Below, one piece after another: positions 47,547 to 56,568 of a stretch of 64,000 nucleotides of DNA. The position numbers and the translations under genes are program-made. The notes under the pieces are model-generated. The model did not search any database and was not told where the DNA came from. It saw only the letters and a program-made list of their open reading frames with translations. Positions within the stretch are counted from its first letter, which is position 1. The number at the start of each line of letters is the position of its first letter. Origin of the DNA: Pluralibacter sp. UBA7423 (GTDB lineage Bacteria > Pseudomonadota > Gammaproteobacteria > Enterobacterales > Enterobacteriaceae); the NCBI GenBank assembly GCA_002470465.1, contig DKMD01000019.1, positions 124,001-188,000 on the forward strand, written 5' to 3'.

Positions 47547-49133
47547 TTAATCAATCGCATCGTAAATGGCTGACTGTATGCTCAGCCATTTTTTATGCTG
47601 CGCATCCGGCGTCGCATCGGCGCGCAGCTTTGCCTGAGACACGTTATAGCGCTGGCGCTCCACCACTGCGGGCGTCGCGCAGAAGGCCTGCAAATACGAT
47701 TTGCGCACAGAAGTGAGCGGTTCGCCGCTCGCCATAGCGTGACCGAGCGTGTTGATAAACCGGCGGCAGGGCTTCGGTTCATCCATCTGCAGGCGATAGC
47801 GCAGCAGCAGCTCCAGCACTTCATCGTAGCGGAAAGACTGCGCCTGTTCCGTCCATGCCAGCTGCCACGTCATTCCACCCTGTAAAAACAGCGTTGTGAC
47901 TCGCGTATCATTGCGATCGATGGCCGAACGCAGGCTGTTCACATCCCAGGTAATGCCCATATTCGCCAGCTTTTCACGCTGCGACGGCGTTTCCCGTTCC
48001 GGGGCATCTACCAAAGATTCGCTGGCCTGCGCTGCCTGTTCTACAGGGGCGGTACTGTTAAACAGCCACAGCGCGGCAAACGCCATTCCCAGCATCGCCA
48101 CGCCGACCGCCCCCCACAGTACAGTGGAAATCATCTGGTGCCGCTCTTGCGGGTTTCGCACCTGACTTTTTTTCGGCGGCTCGATGCTTTCACGCACCGG
48201 CTGGTTGTCGCCGCCCAGGGCACGGTCACGGCTGCGTGCATTCTCCCAGAAATGATTGAGCTCATTGCTGTCGACCGCCATAAAGGCCATCGGATTGACC
48301 CGCGTTCTGCCCTGTTCAAACGCATGCAGAACCGGGCCGGTAATCTGATGCAGGTAATTGTCGATCAGCGCCATTTCCGTGGTGGTCAGCGGGCGCCGGG
48401 CGAGAATGGCGTTGCGCATCACCCGGCAATCTTCCAGAAACGCATGCAGCGTAACGCGCTGCTCAGCAAACAACGTCAGCGCAGCGGCAGAATTAAACAA
48501 AGGCGAGTAGTGGCGGGCAAACGCCTTTTTATCCACGATGAGCAGGGCAAGCTCGCTGAACAACATCCCGGAGAGGATATCCCCGGTATCACCGTTTGCC
48601 AGCCAGCGCCGCACGCTGTCCGCGCCAAATTGCAGCTTCAGCGAGTCATTCAGCCTCATCGCATCGGGAAAGGCCTGGCCGATAAGCGCCTTCAGCGTCA
48701 GGGTCATCGCCCGCATCTGCCGCTGGGCCTGCTCCTGACGGTCGCTACCGTCTTCACCCGGCAGCGAGGGAAACGTCAGAAGAGGCTGCTGCTGGCGCAC
48801 AAACTCCAGCGCCGCCACGAACCGTAGCGCAGCAATCAGCTGGTTGTCCGTCACCGCCTGTCCGCGCTCATAAACCGGCACGATTTGCTGCAAATGGCGC
48901 AGCTGCAGGGTGAAATCGCTGATTTGGGCGTCGTTGAGGTTGAGCCGTCGGGCCACGTTTGCCCAGCCGCCGAGGTTCAGGCGCGCCTGTTCAAGCTGCT
49001 CCAGAAACCAGCGCGGATCCTTTGCCTCCGCGCCATGGACGTTAAGCAGCGACAGAATCTCAGTGGCCGCCTGACGAATCACGCCCAGGCAGTGTTCAAA
49101 CTGATCACCAGAGTAGTGCGATGCCGTGTGCAT
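47547..49133 (-). CDS. HEPN-like single-pass membrane protein (STY4199-like family)
   Basis: 528 residues. Residues 1-330 are an all-helical soluble part. One transmembrane helix is at 334-359 (MISTVLWGAVGVAMLGM...). A C-terminal 165-residue part begins with an ankyrin-like helix pair (LRSAIDRNDTRVTTLFLQGG, 401-420). I recall the family as STY4199-type HEPN-domain proteins. The region FLEDCRVMRNAILARRP (232-248) looks like the HEPN R-x4-6-H helix but has Arg where the catalytic His is expected, so nuclease activity is doubtful. It is convergent with treF, 5 bases apart. Orientation of the C-terminal part (periplasmic or cytoplasmic) is not settled by sequence. Confidence 0.7.
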   Translation of the reverse strand: MHTASHYSGDQFEHCLGVIRQAATEILSLLNVHGAEAKDPRWFLEQLEQARLNLGGWANVARRLNLNDAQISDFTLQLRHLQQIVPVYERGQAVTDNQLIAALRFVAALEFVRQQQPLLTFPSLPGEDGSDRQEQAQRQMRAMTLTLKALIGQAFPDAMRLNDSLKLQFGADSVRRWLANGDTGDILSGMLFSELALLIVDKKAFARHYSPLFNSAAALTLFAEQRVTLHAFLEDCRVMRNAILARRPLTTTEMALIDNYLHQITGPVLHAFEQGRTRVNPMAFMAVDSNELNHFWENARSRDRALGGDNQPVRESIEPPKKSQVRNPQERHQMISTVLWGAVGVAMLGMAFAALWLFNSTAPVEQAAQASESLVDAPERETPSQREKLANMGITWDVNSLRSAIDRNDTRVTTLFLQGGMTWQLAWTEQAQSFRYDEVLELLLRYRLQMDEPKPCRRFINTLGHAMASGEPLTSVRKSYLQAFCATPAVVERQRYNVSQAKLRADATPDAQHKKWLSIQSAIYDAID

Positions 49134-49275
49134 CTGTTTTCCTTCTCAAGGCTTAAGGTATCCCTGCCAGATACAGGGTTTTATTTTTATTTTTAGACGG
49201 TTACAAAGTAGCTTACCGCACAACAGGCAGGGCTAATCCGCCTATAAACCGATAAAAAGCCCCGGAGTAAACACG

Positions 49276-49812
49276 ATGATAATCCTCACCACGCCACGGC
49301 TACGCTGTGAAATGTTGAAAGAAGCGGACTGGCCTTTCTTTCTGTCGCTTTATCAGGACAGAGTGGTGATGCGCAAGGTCATGGACGCACTAAGCGAAGC
49401 GGAGATTCGCGAGGCCTTTGACGTGCGCCTTACGCCCTGGTCGCCAGGAGCAGAGCACTGGCTTTGCCTGATAGTGCGTGACGCCGGCACCCACGAGCCG
49501 CTGGGATTAACGGGTTTTATTCAGCGCGAGAGAACCATGGCGGAGATTGGTTTTCTCTTTGCGCCTGGCGCGCAGGGTAAAGGTTACGCCACCGAGTCGC
49601 TGCGGGCGGTGTGTGATTATGCCTTTAGTGAAGGTGACTTCAGACGGCTGACGGCGACCGTCACAGCCGGAAATTGGGCATCGCGCCGGGTGCTGGAGAA
49701 AATGGGTTTTGTGCTGGAAGGCGAGCTGCGTGAGAGCTACTGGCTCAGCGGGGAATGGCACAATGACTGGCTGATGGGGTTATTACGGCGCGAATATTTC
49801 CCCTCACCCTAA
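49276..49812 (+). CDS. GNAT family acetyltransferase (RimJ/RimL type)
   Basis: 178 residues. N-terminal LTTPRLRCEMLKEADWPFF and the acetyl-CoA loop FAPGAQGKGYATESL (Q-x2-G-x-G/A) are characteristic, followed by NWASRRVLEKMGFVLEGELRES. Substrate unknown; the class acetylates protein N-termini or small amines. The last codons (Pro-Ser-Pro-stop) are formed by the first bases of the repeat at 49801. Confidence 0.9.
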   Translation: MIILTTPRLRCEMLKEADWPFFLSLYQDRVVMRKVMDALSEAEIREAFDVRLTPWSPGAEHWLCLIVRDAGTHEPLGLTGFIQRERTMAEIGFLFAPGAQGKGYATESLRAVCDYAFSEGDFRRLTATVTAGNWASRRVLEKMGFVLEGELRESYWLSGEWHNDWLMGLLRREYFPSP

Positions 49813-49898
49813 CCCTCTCCCCAAAGGGGCGAGGGAACCGATTCCTGCGGCCTTTGATTTTCTCCCTCTCCCTTTTAGGGAGAGGGACGGGGTGAGGG
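49801..49898. repeat. Long imperfect inverted repeat of C/G-rich CCCTCTCCC type
   Basis: CCCTCACCCTAACCCTCTCCCC at the left is mirrored by GGGAGAGGGACGGGGTGAGGG at the right, with two inner hairpins (CCCC/GGGG at 49817-49829 and CCCTCTCCC/GGGAGAGGG at 49864-49887). A shorter copy occurs at 54429-54452. It is a dispersed intergenic element of the kind frequent in Enterobacter and Klebsiella genomes. It separates the convergent GNAT and SDR genes. Confidence 0.75.
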
Positions 49899-49906
49899 TA
49901 AGTTAA

Positions 49907-50665
49907 TTAAAGGAACATCCCGCCGGAGACTTCAATACGCTGGGCGTTCATCCAGCCCAGTTCATCGCTCAGCAGCGCCGCAATCGCTCCGCCGATATCA
50001 TCCGGCAGGCCCGTGCGACCAAGCGCTGTTTGCGCAGCAATATGCTGATTCATCTCGGCGTTATCCCGCACGCGGCCGCCGCCGAAGTCCGTCTCAATTG
50101 CGCCTGGCGCGATAATGTTGACCGAAATACCGCGCGCGCCCAGCTCTTTGGCCTGATAGCGCGTCAGCACTTCCATCGCCCCTTTCATTGAGGCGTAGGC
50201 CGCAAAGCCCGGCAGAGCAAAACGAGCCAGCCCGGAAGAGACGTTCAGGATACGGCCGCCGTCCTGAATCATCGGCAGCAGGCGCTGGGTGAGGAAGAAC
50301 GGACCTTTGAAATGGATATTCATCAACTCATCAAACACCGCTTCGCTGGTCTCGGCGAAGGAGCCGTACAGACCGATGCCCGCATTGTTTACTAAATAAT
50401 CAAACGTGCTGCGCTGCCAGGTGTGCTGTAGCTGCTGCTGCACCTGTTCAGCAAATTTTTCGAAACTTGCGCTATCGGCAACGTTCAGCTGCAATGCCGC
50501 CGCTTTCACGCCAAATTGTTCGATTTCAGCGACAACTTTTTGTGCTTCCTGCTGATTACTGTTGTACGTCAGCAGAACATGAATTCCTTTCGCCGCCAGC
50601 TTCAGCGCCGCATTTTTCCCCAGACCGCGGCTGCCGCCGGTGATTAAAGCAATACGTTGTGTCAT
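49907..50665 (-). CDS. Short-chain dehydrogenase/reductase
   Basis: 252 residues from ATG 50665, with GAGGTTGG ahead; the ATG at 50677 overlaps that site. Classical SDR: TGGSRGLG cofactor loop at the N-terminus, NNAGIG, catalytic Ser in NVSSGLARFALPG, and YASMKG (YxxxK) with Tyr/Lys about 13 residues later. The basic Arg in GGSRG suggests NADP(H). Divergent from yhjC, probably its regulatory target. Substrate unknown. Confidence 0.93.
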   Translation of the reverse strand: MTQRIALITGGSRGLGKNAALKLAAKGIHVLLTYNSNQQEAQKVVAEIEQFGVKAAALQLNVADSASFEKFAEQVQQQLQHTWQRSTFDYLVNNAGIGLYGSFAETSEAVFDELMNIHFKGPFFLTQRLLPMIQDGGRILNVSSGLARFALPGFAAYASMKGAMEVLTRYQAKELGARGISVNIIAPGAIETDFGGGRVRDNAEMNQHIAAQTALGRTGLPDDIGGAIAALLSDELGWMNAQRIEVSGGMFL

Positions 50666-50783
50666 AACCAACCTCATTTCAGACAGGTGAACAGTGAGAA
50701 GAAGCTTATTAGGTGATGTATAATCAATAAAGAGAGCAAAATACGTTTCATTGTTTCACTGATAACAACAAAAGGCGTTTGCT

Positions 50784-51683
50784 TTGGATAAAATACACGC
50801 AATGCAACTGTTCATTCGCGTTGCGGAGCTGGAGAGTTTTTCCCGCGCTGCGGATACGCTGGGCCTGCCAAAGGGTAGCGTATCGCGTCAGGTTCAGGCG
50901 CTGGAAAACCTGCTCGGGATCCGCCTGCTGCACCGCACAACGCGCCGCGTCCAGCTCACGCAGGACGGCATGGTCTATTACGAGCGGGCAAAAGATTTGC
51001 TGAGCAACCTCGACGAACTTGACGGTATGTTCCAGCACGACCCCACCAGCATCAGCGGACGACTGCGCGTGGACATGCCCGTTGGCGTTGCGCGAAATTT
51101 AGTCATTCCCAAACTGCCCGCTTTTTTACAGCAGTATCCGGGCATCGAACTGGAGCTCAGCAGCAGCGACCGCCTGGTGGATGTGATTCGGGAAGGATTC
51201 GACTGCGTGGTGCGGGTGGGCATACTAAAAGATTCCGGATTAGTGGCACGCCCCATTGGCAAACTGACCGTCGTCAACTGCGCCAGCCCCGATTATCTGG
51301 CGCGTTTTGGTTATCCGGAAACGCTTGACGATCTGGCAAGCCACGCGCTGGTCCATTACTCCACCAACCTGGGCGTACGCCCGCAGGGTTTTGAAATCAG
51401 CGTGGACAATCAAACGCGCTGGCTGAAAACAGGCGGCATACTGACGGTGAACAGCACCGAAACCTATCACGCGGCCTGCCTGGCGGGGCTGGGAATTATT
51501 CAGGTCCCGCGCATCGGTGTGAAAGAAGCGTTGCGCAGCGGCAAGCTGGTGGAGATTCTGTCGCAGCACCGCGCTGAGCCGATGCCGGTCTCGCTGATTT
51601 ATCCGCACCGCCGCAACCTTTCTCGCCGCGTTCATCTGTTTATGGAGTGGCTGACGGAGATCCTCAAAAGCTACGTGGACTGA
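50784..51683 (+). CDS. yhjC: LysR-family regulator YhjC (RcdB)
   Basis: 299 residues from TTG 50784 (AAAGGCG upstream), giving MDKIHAMQLFIRVAELESFSR, the same N-terminus as E. coli YhjC; the ATG at 50802 would cut into the helix-turn-helix. Recognition helix LPKGSVSRQVQALENLLGIRLLHRT. The rest is a LysR effector domain. In E. coli YhjC (RcdB) was reported as a regulator of csgD and curli. Divergent from an SDR gene. Confidence 0.95.
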   Translation: MDKIHAMQLFIRVAELESFSRAADTLGLPKGSVSRQVQALENLLGIRLLHRTTRRVQLTQDGMVYYERAKDLLSNLDELDGMFQHDPTSISGRLRVDMPVGVARNLVIPKLPAFLQQYPGIELELSSSDRLVDVIREGFDCVVRVGILKDSGLVARPIGKLTVVNCASPDYLARFGYPETLDDLASHALVHYSTNLGVRPQGFEISVDNQTRWLKTGGILTVNSTETYHAACLAGLGIIQVPRIGVKEALRSGKLVEILSQHRAEPMPVSLIYPHRRNLSRRVHLFMEWLTEILKSYVD

Positions 51684-51764
51684 CATCCGTGAGCTTTCAG
51701 AAAATGATCAGCACCTCATCGGCTATAATTTCATTTTGTTGTAAAAGAAAGGAATACGCACCTG

Positions 51765-52793
51765 ATGACGCCGGATAACGACGCAAAACGCCCCACGCAG
51801 GATCTTGATTACGATCCCGTCAGGAAAATGGACACCGAAGAGCCCGTTGATAGCGGCCTCAAACAGCGTGCCGCCGGTGCGCTGAACAAAGCGACGGGCA
51901 CCGCGCAAAAAGTACAGCGCCAGCCCATTATTGCTCACCTGATTCGCGCCGCAGAACGCTTCAACGACAGGCTTGGCAACCAGTTTGGTGCAGCCATCAC
52001 CTACTTTTCTTTCCTGTCGATGATTCCGATTCTGATGGTGTCCTTTGCCGCAGGCGGGTTTATTCTCGCCTCACACCCGACGCTGCTTCAGGACATCTTC
52101 GACAAGATCCTGACTAACGTCAGCGACCCGACGCTCGCTGCAACCCTGAAAAACACCATCAACACCGCCGTGCAGCAGCGTACCACCGTCGGCATCGTCG
52201 GCCTGCTGGTGGCGCTCTACTCCGGGATTAACTGGATGGGCAACCTGCGCGAGGCTATCCGCGCCCAGTCGCGCGATGTCTGGGAGCGTACGCCCCAGGA
52301 CCAGGAAAAAATCTGGGTGAAGTACTTCCGCGATTTCATCTCATTGATTGGTCTGCTGGTGGCGCTGATCGTCACGCTCTCGATCACCTCCATTTCCGGG
52401 GCAGCCCAGCAGATGATCATCTCGGCGCTCTATCTCGACTACATTGAGTGGCTGAAGCCCGCCTGGCGGTTGATTGGCCTGGCTATCTCTATTTTCGCCA
52501 ACTATCTGCTGTTCTTCTGGATATTCTGGCGTCTGCCTCGCCACCGCCCGCGCAAAAAGGCGCTGATTCGCGGGACGTTTATTGCGGCAATCGGCTTTGA
52601 GGTGATCAAAATCATCATGACCTGGACGCTGCCCGCGCTGGTCAAGTCACCGTCTGGCGCGGCCTTTGGCTCAGTACTGGGGCTGATGGCGTTCTTTTAT
52701 TTCTTCGCCCGCCTGACGCTATTCTGCGCCGCCTGGATTGCTACCGCCGAATACAAAGACGACCCGCGAATGCCGGGCAAAACCCATCGCTGA
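51765..52793 (+). CDS. yhjD: BrkB/YihY-family inner-membrane protein YhjD
   Basis: 342 residues (E. coli 337). Charged N-terminal tail of about 60 residues, then six helices with the family core AITYFSFLSMIPILM and SGINWMGNLREAIRAQS. A YhjD point mutation lets E. coli survive with only lipid IVA, so a role in lipid export has been proposed. AAGGAA ribosome site. Confidence 0.96.
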   Translation: MTPDNDAKRPTQDLDYDPVRKMDTEEPVDSGLKQRAAGALNKATGTAQKVQRQPIIAHLIRAAERFNDRLGNQFGAAITYFSFLSMIPILMVSFAAGGFILASHPTLLQDIFDKILTNVSDPTLAATLKNTINTAVQQRTTVGIVGLLVALYSGINWMGNLREAIRAQSRDVWERTPQDQEKIWVKYFRDFISLIGLLVALIVTLSITSISGAAQQMIISALYLDYIEWLKPAWRLIGLAISIFANYLLFFWIFWRLPRHRPRKKALIRGTFIAAIGFEVIKIIMTWTLPALVKSPSGAAFGSVLGLMAFFYFFARLTLFCAAWIATAEYKDDPRMPGKTHR

Positions 52794-52799
52794 ACCTCA

Positions 52800-52825
52800 C
52801 ATTGGGGTGAAATTTCACCCCAATG
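52800..52825. terminator. Perfect 26-base palindrome after yhjD
   Basis: CATTGGGGTGAAA and its exact complement TTTCACCCCAATG with no spacer. It lies 7 bases past the yhjD stop; probably a transcription-stopping hairpin, though no T-run follows. Confidence 0.65.
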
Positions 52826-53053
52826 CACCTTATTAGCAGATAAATCCAGACGGTAACTTTTCTTTAACCAAAAACTGGTTTTATCTGCTAATTAATTATT
52901 TATGTGAAGCATTTCATAGATGTGAATCTGCCAGCCTGAAAATTATCCGCTTTTTGCCGATTTTTCACCCTCCCCCTCGCTTTGTTACACATTGAAATGC
53001 GGCTTTTGCTATGCGTAATATGGCCGTTCGTTCGCCAAAAATAAGAAAATGCT

Positions 53054-54379
53054 ATGCAAAATGCTGCCACCACAACACTCGAAAATTCACAGGACATCGC
53101 GCCGGTCAATTCACGCAATAAAGTCGTGGTCGCCTCGCTGATTGGCACCGCCATCGAGTTCTTTGACTTCTATATTTATGCCACCGCCGCGGTGATCGTT
53201 TTCCCGCATATCTTCTTCCCACAGGGCGACCCAACCGCCGCCACGCTGCAGTCTCTGGCGACCTTCGCTATCGCCTTCGTCGCGCGTCCGATTGGCTCTG
53301 CGCTGTTTGGTCACTTTGGCGACCGCGTGGGTCGTAAAGTGACGCTGGTAGCGTCTCTGCTGACAATGGGTATTTCTACGGTCGTTATCGGCCTGCTGCC
53401 GGGCTATGAGACCATCGGCATTCTGGCGCCGATGCTGCTGGCGCTGGCGCGTTTTGGTCAGGGTTTAGGGCTTGGCGGTGAATGGGGCGGCGCGGCGCTG
53501 CTGGCGACGGAAAACGCCCCACCGAAAAAGCGTGCGCTGTATGGCTCATTCCCGCAGCTTGGGGCGCCAATCGGCTTCTTCTTCGCCAACGGCACGTTCC
53601 TGCTGCTCTCCTGGCTGCTGACCGACGAACAGTTCATGAGCTGGGGCTGGCGCGTACCGTTTATCTTCTCTGCGGTGCTGGTGATCATCGGCCTGTACGT
53701 TCGGGTTTCGCTGCATGAGACACCGGTGTTTGCCAAAGTTGCCGCTGCGAAAAAACAGGTGAAAGTGCCGATGGGCACGCTGCTCAGCAAGCACCTGCGC
53801 GTCACCATTCTCGGCACCTTCATCATGCTGGCAACCTACACGTTGTTCTACATCATGACCGTCTATTCCATGACCTACAGCACCGCGGCGGTGCCGCATG
53901 GTCTGGGCTTACCCCGTAACGAAGTGCTGTGGATGCTGATGATGGCGGTGATTGGCTTTGGCGTGATGGTGCCGATTGCAGGTCTGCTCGCCGACCGCTT
54001 TGGCCGCCGCAGAAGTATGATCACCATCACCTCGCTGATTATTCTGTTTGGCCTGTTCGTGTTCCAGCCGCTGCTGGGCTCCGGCGATCCTGCGCTGATT
54101 ATGGCCTACCTGCTGATTGGCCTGAGCCTGATGGGCCTGACCTTCGGCCCGATGGGCGCGCTGCTGCCGGAGCTGTTCCCGACCGAAGTGCGTTACACCG
54201 GGGCATCTTTCTCCTATAACGTGTCGTCGATTCTGGGAGCATCCGTGGCGCCGTACATCGCCGCCTGGCTGACCGGCGCTTATGGCCTGGCGTATGTGGG
54301 CTACTATCTGGCCTCAATGGCAGCCCTGACGCTGATCGCGCTGGTGTTGACGCACGAGACAAAGCATCAGTCGCTTTAA
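53054..54379 (+). CDS. yhjE: MFS transporter YhjE (metabolite:H+ symporter type)
   Basis: 441 residues (E. coli 440), 12 helices. Signature loop GHFGDRVGRKVTLVASLL between helices 2 and 3, and DRFGRRRSMITI in the second half. N-terminal block VVVASLIGTAIEFFDFYIYA is typical of the family that includes ShiA and KgtP. Substrate not known. Confidence 0.96.
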   Translation: MQNAATTTLENSQDIAPVNSRNKVVVASLIGTAIEFFDFYIYATAAVIVFPHIFFPQGDPTAATLQSLATFAIAFVARPIGSALFGHFGDRVGRKVTLVASLLTMGISTVVIGLLPGYETIGILAPMLLALARFGQGLGLGGEWGGAALLATENAPPKKRALYGSFPQLGAPIGFFFANGTFLLLSWLLTDEQFMSWGWRVPFIFSAVLVIIGLYVRVSLHETPVFAKVAAAKKQVKVPMGTLLSKHLRVTILGTFIMLATYTLFYIMTVYSMTYSTAAVPHGLGLPRNEVLWMLMMAVIGFGVMVPIAGLLADRFGRRRSMITITSLIILFGLFVFQPLLGSGDPALIMAYLLIGLSLMGLTFGPMGALLPELFPTEVRYTGASFSYNVSSILGASVAPYIAAWLTGAYGLAYVGYYLASMAALTLIALVLTHETKHQSL

Positions 54380-54387
54380 GTGCCTTT

Positions 54388-54452
54388 GTGCCGGGTGGCG
54401 CGAACGCTTACCCGGCCTACCCTTTATTCCCCCTCTCCCACAGGGAGAGGGA
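54388..54452. repeat. REP unit plus short CCCTCTCCC element after yhjE
   Basis: 54388-54420 is a REP (TGTGCCGGGTGGCG ... CTTACCCGGCCTAC). 54429-54452 carries CCCCCTCTCCC and GGGAGAGGG, a short form of the repeat at 49801. It lies between convergent yhjE and yhjG. Confidence 0.7.
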
Positions 54453-54457
54453 AACCG

Positions 54458-56500
54458 CTACTTCCGCATCTGCGACAAAATCACATGGCACTGATTTGCA
54501 TCGCCTTCTGACGGGGAAATCAGCGCCAGCAGCGCCGCCGCAGGCGTCACCAGAGTTGCCAGCGCGGCCGCCACCGCGCCGCGTACAATCAGCGGGCCGG
54601 GCTTCACGCCGTAATCCGGATTTTTGAAGGTGCCGCGTACGTACAGCGGTGAACGCAGCGTGATGATACGAATCCCCTTACTCTCCGGATCGATGGTCAA
54701 ATCCATCTGCTCTGTCGCAAAGCTCGCGGTGCCGGTAACGTTAATCAGCGCGTTTTCCGTATCAAACGCCAGTATTTGCGGTCGCGCCACGCCGTTGCGG
54801 ATATCCACGTTTGCCGCCGCGCAGTTCACACGCACTTCGTCGTCGCCAAATATCTGCCCGACGATAAAGTTACCGACGTTCAGGCCAAGGATTTCCATCA
54901 GGTTGCGGCTGACCACGCCGTCGTTCATCAGCAGCTTCAGGTTACCATTACTGGAACCCAGCAGCGCCGCCACGGAATTCCCCGTGCCGCGCAGCTGCGC
55001 ATCCCCGTTCATTTCACCCAGGGTCTTCTGCATCAGCTCGACGTTCGGCATCAGCTCTTTCAGCCGCAGCCGCCGGGCCTGAATATCCGCTTCGCCCTGC
55101 ATGGGTTTTTTATTCCCTGCCAGGTGGATCCTGGCGTTAATGCTGCCGTTGGCCATGCCGAACTTCAGCGGCTGCAGGCGCAAATCGCCGCGCTCAAGGA
55201 TCACGTGGGTGGAGAGATCGCTGAGCGGCAAAGTCCCACCGTGTTCGATTCTGCCGCCCTTAAAGCGTACATCGGCGTCCATCACGTCCCATTTATCCGT
55301 TTCGAATCGCTCGTATGGCAGGACTTTCCCGGCGGGTTGGGGATCTTTCTGCACCTCTTTCTTTTTGGTGCCCTTGCCCGAATCCACGCCAATCAGCGGA
55401 CCTAAATCGGCAAGCCGTAGCTGCTTCGACTCCATATCGCCTTCCAGCTTCGGCCTTGGTTTGGTCATGCTGTACTTCAGCGTGCCGTGAATATCACTGT
55501 CGCCAATGCGCCCGTTGAAGTTTCGGTAGTCAAATACCGAGCCTTTCTCAGTGTCGATTTTTGCCACCAGATGGCCGTCCGTTTCGAACGGCGGCGTGTC
55601 CGGCAACACGATACCCGTCAGCTCGTACAGCTGGCCAAGTGAATCGCCGGAGAATTTCAGGCGCAAATCCACGCCGCCCATTTTCATCGGATCGTTAATC
55701 GTGCCGCTGAACGCCACCCGCGTATTGCCGGAGTGGACATCCGCCTGCACCGGGAAGGGCGTGCCTTCGCTTTTCAGCGCCAGCATCCCACCAATTTTCC
55801 CTGTGCCGGTTAGCGGCTGACCGTTGTAGCGCCCATCGGCCTTAAGGCCAAACACATAGTCGCCCGGCTTCGGCCCGTCGCTTTTACCTTTCTCACCGGT
55901 CACTTCGCTGAATGCCAGCGGTTTGCCAAGCGGATCGACGAAGATCTCAATGTCCGCCCGGGTCACTTTATCGTCCACTTTGATCCGCCCGCGATCGAAC
56001 AAAATGTTATCGAGCCGGAAGGACCAGGACGAAGGCTGGGCGTTGCTTTGCTTGTCGCTGGCGGAAGCAAGGTTGAACGTCCAGTTATTGGTTTTTTCCG
56101 ACAGGCGAATAATGCGGGCATCCGGCTGCACGAGCTTGATCCAGGGCAGGTAGACGGTTTTGGTAAACAGCGCCAGGGGGGCCAAAGTGGCTTCCACGCG
56201 CGGCAGATGCACCATGGTTATCTCAGGAATATCAGGCGGGTTGCCAAGAATAACGTCGTCCGCATGAACATGCGGCCAGGGCACCCAGCTTCGCCAGCCG
56301 GTTTCGCCAGGCTGCCGCTCCCAGACCACGCCTAAATCGCCGCGAATGGCGAAGGGTCGGTTCAGCTCAGCCGACATTTTCTGATTGATGGTGGGCTTCA
56401 GGCGATTCCAGTCGAAGGTCGCAATGATTATCCAGAGCACGACGATCAGCAGAACTATCGTCGCCAAAGTGATGGTTAAAACCTTTCTGGTTTTTGTCAT
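54458..56500 (-). CDS. yhjG: AsmA-family protein YhjG
   Basis: 680 residues from ATG 56500 (CAGGAG upstream; the ATG at 56527 contains part of that region). One N-terminal membrane helix (residues ~8-30). Then an AsmA N-terminal domain (FDWNRLKPTINQKMSAELNRPFAIRG) and a long beta-rich periplasmic part of the kind that forms lipid-conducting grooves between membranes. The C-terminal helix AVAAALATLVTPAAALLALI is conserved with E. coli YhjG (686). Probably in phospholipid traffic or outer-membrane homeostasis. Confidence 0.95.
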   Translation of the reverse strand: MTKTRKVLTITLATIVLLIVVLWIIIATFDWNRLKPTINQKMSAELNRPFAIRGDLGVVWERQPGETGWRSWVPWPHVHADDVILGNPPDIPEITMVHLPRVEATLAPLALFTKTVYLPWIKLVQPDARIIRLSEKTNNWTFNLASASDKQSNAQPSSWSFRLDNILFDRGRIKVDDKVTRADIEIFVDPLGKPLAFSEVTGEKGKSDGPKPGDYVFGLKADGRYNGQPLTGTGKIGGMLALKSEGTPFPVQADVHSGNTRVAFSGTINDPMKMGGVDLRLKFSGDSLGQLYELTGIVLPDTPPFETDGHLVAKIDTEKGSVFDYRNFNGRIGDSDIHGTLKYSMTKPRPKLEGDMESKQLRLADLGPLIGVDSGKGTKKKEVQKDPQPAGKVLPYERFETDKWDVMDADVRFKGGRIEHGGTLPLSDLSTHVILERGDLRLQPLKFGMANGSINARIHLAGNKKPMQGEADIQARRLRLKELMPNVELMQKTLGEMNGDAQLRGTGNSVAALLGSSNGNLKLLMNDGVVSRNLMEILGLNVGNFIVGQIFGDDEVRVNCAAANVDIRNGVARPQILAFDTENALINVTGTASFATEQMDLTIDPESKGIRIITLRSPLYVRGTFKNPDYGVKPGPLIVRGAVAAALATLVTPAAALLALISPSEGDANQCHVILSQMRK

Positions 56501-56568
56501 GCCGTAAACGCTCCTGTTTTGCCTCACCTTTCATGACTATAGCTGAGGCTGACAGAAAGGACGGCAGA

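Noticed and set aside
47547..49133. Toxin-antitoxin or phage-defence pair around the HEPN-like gene
   Set aside because: No nucleotidyltransferase, antitoxin or other defence gene adjoins it; neighbours are treF and a GNAT gene with separate transcription.
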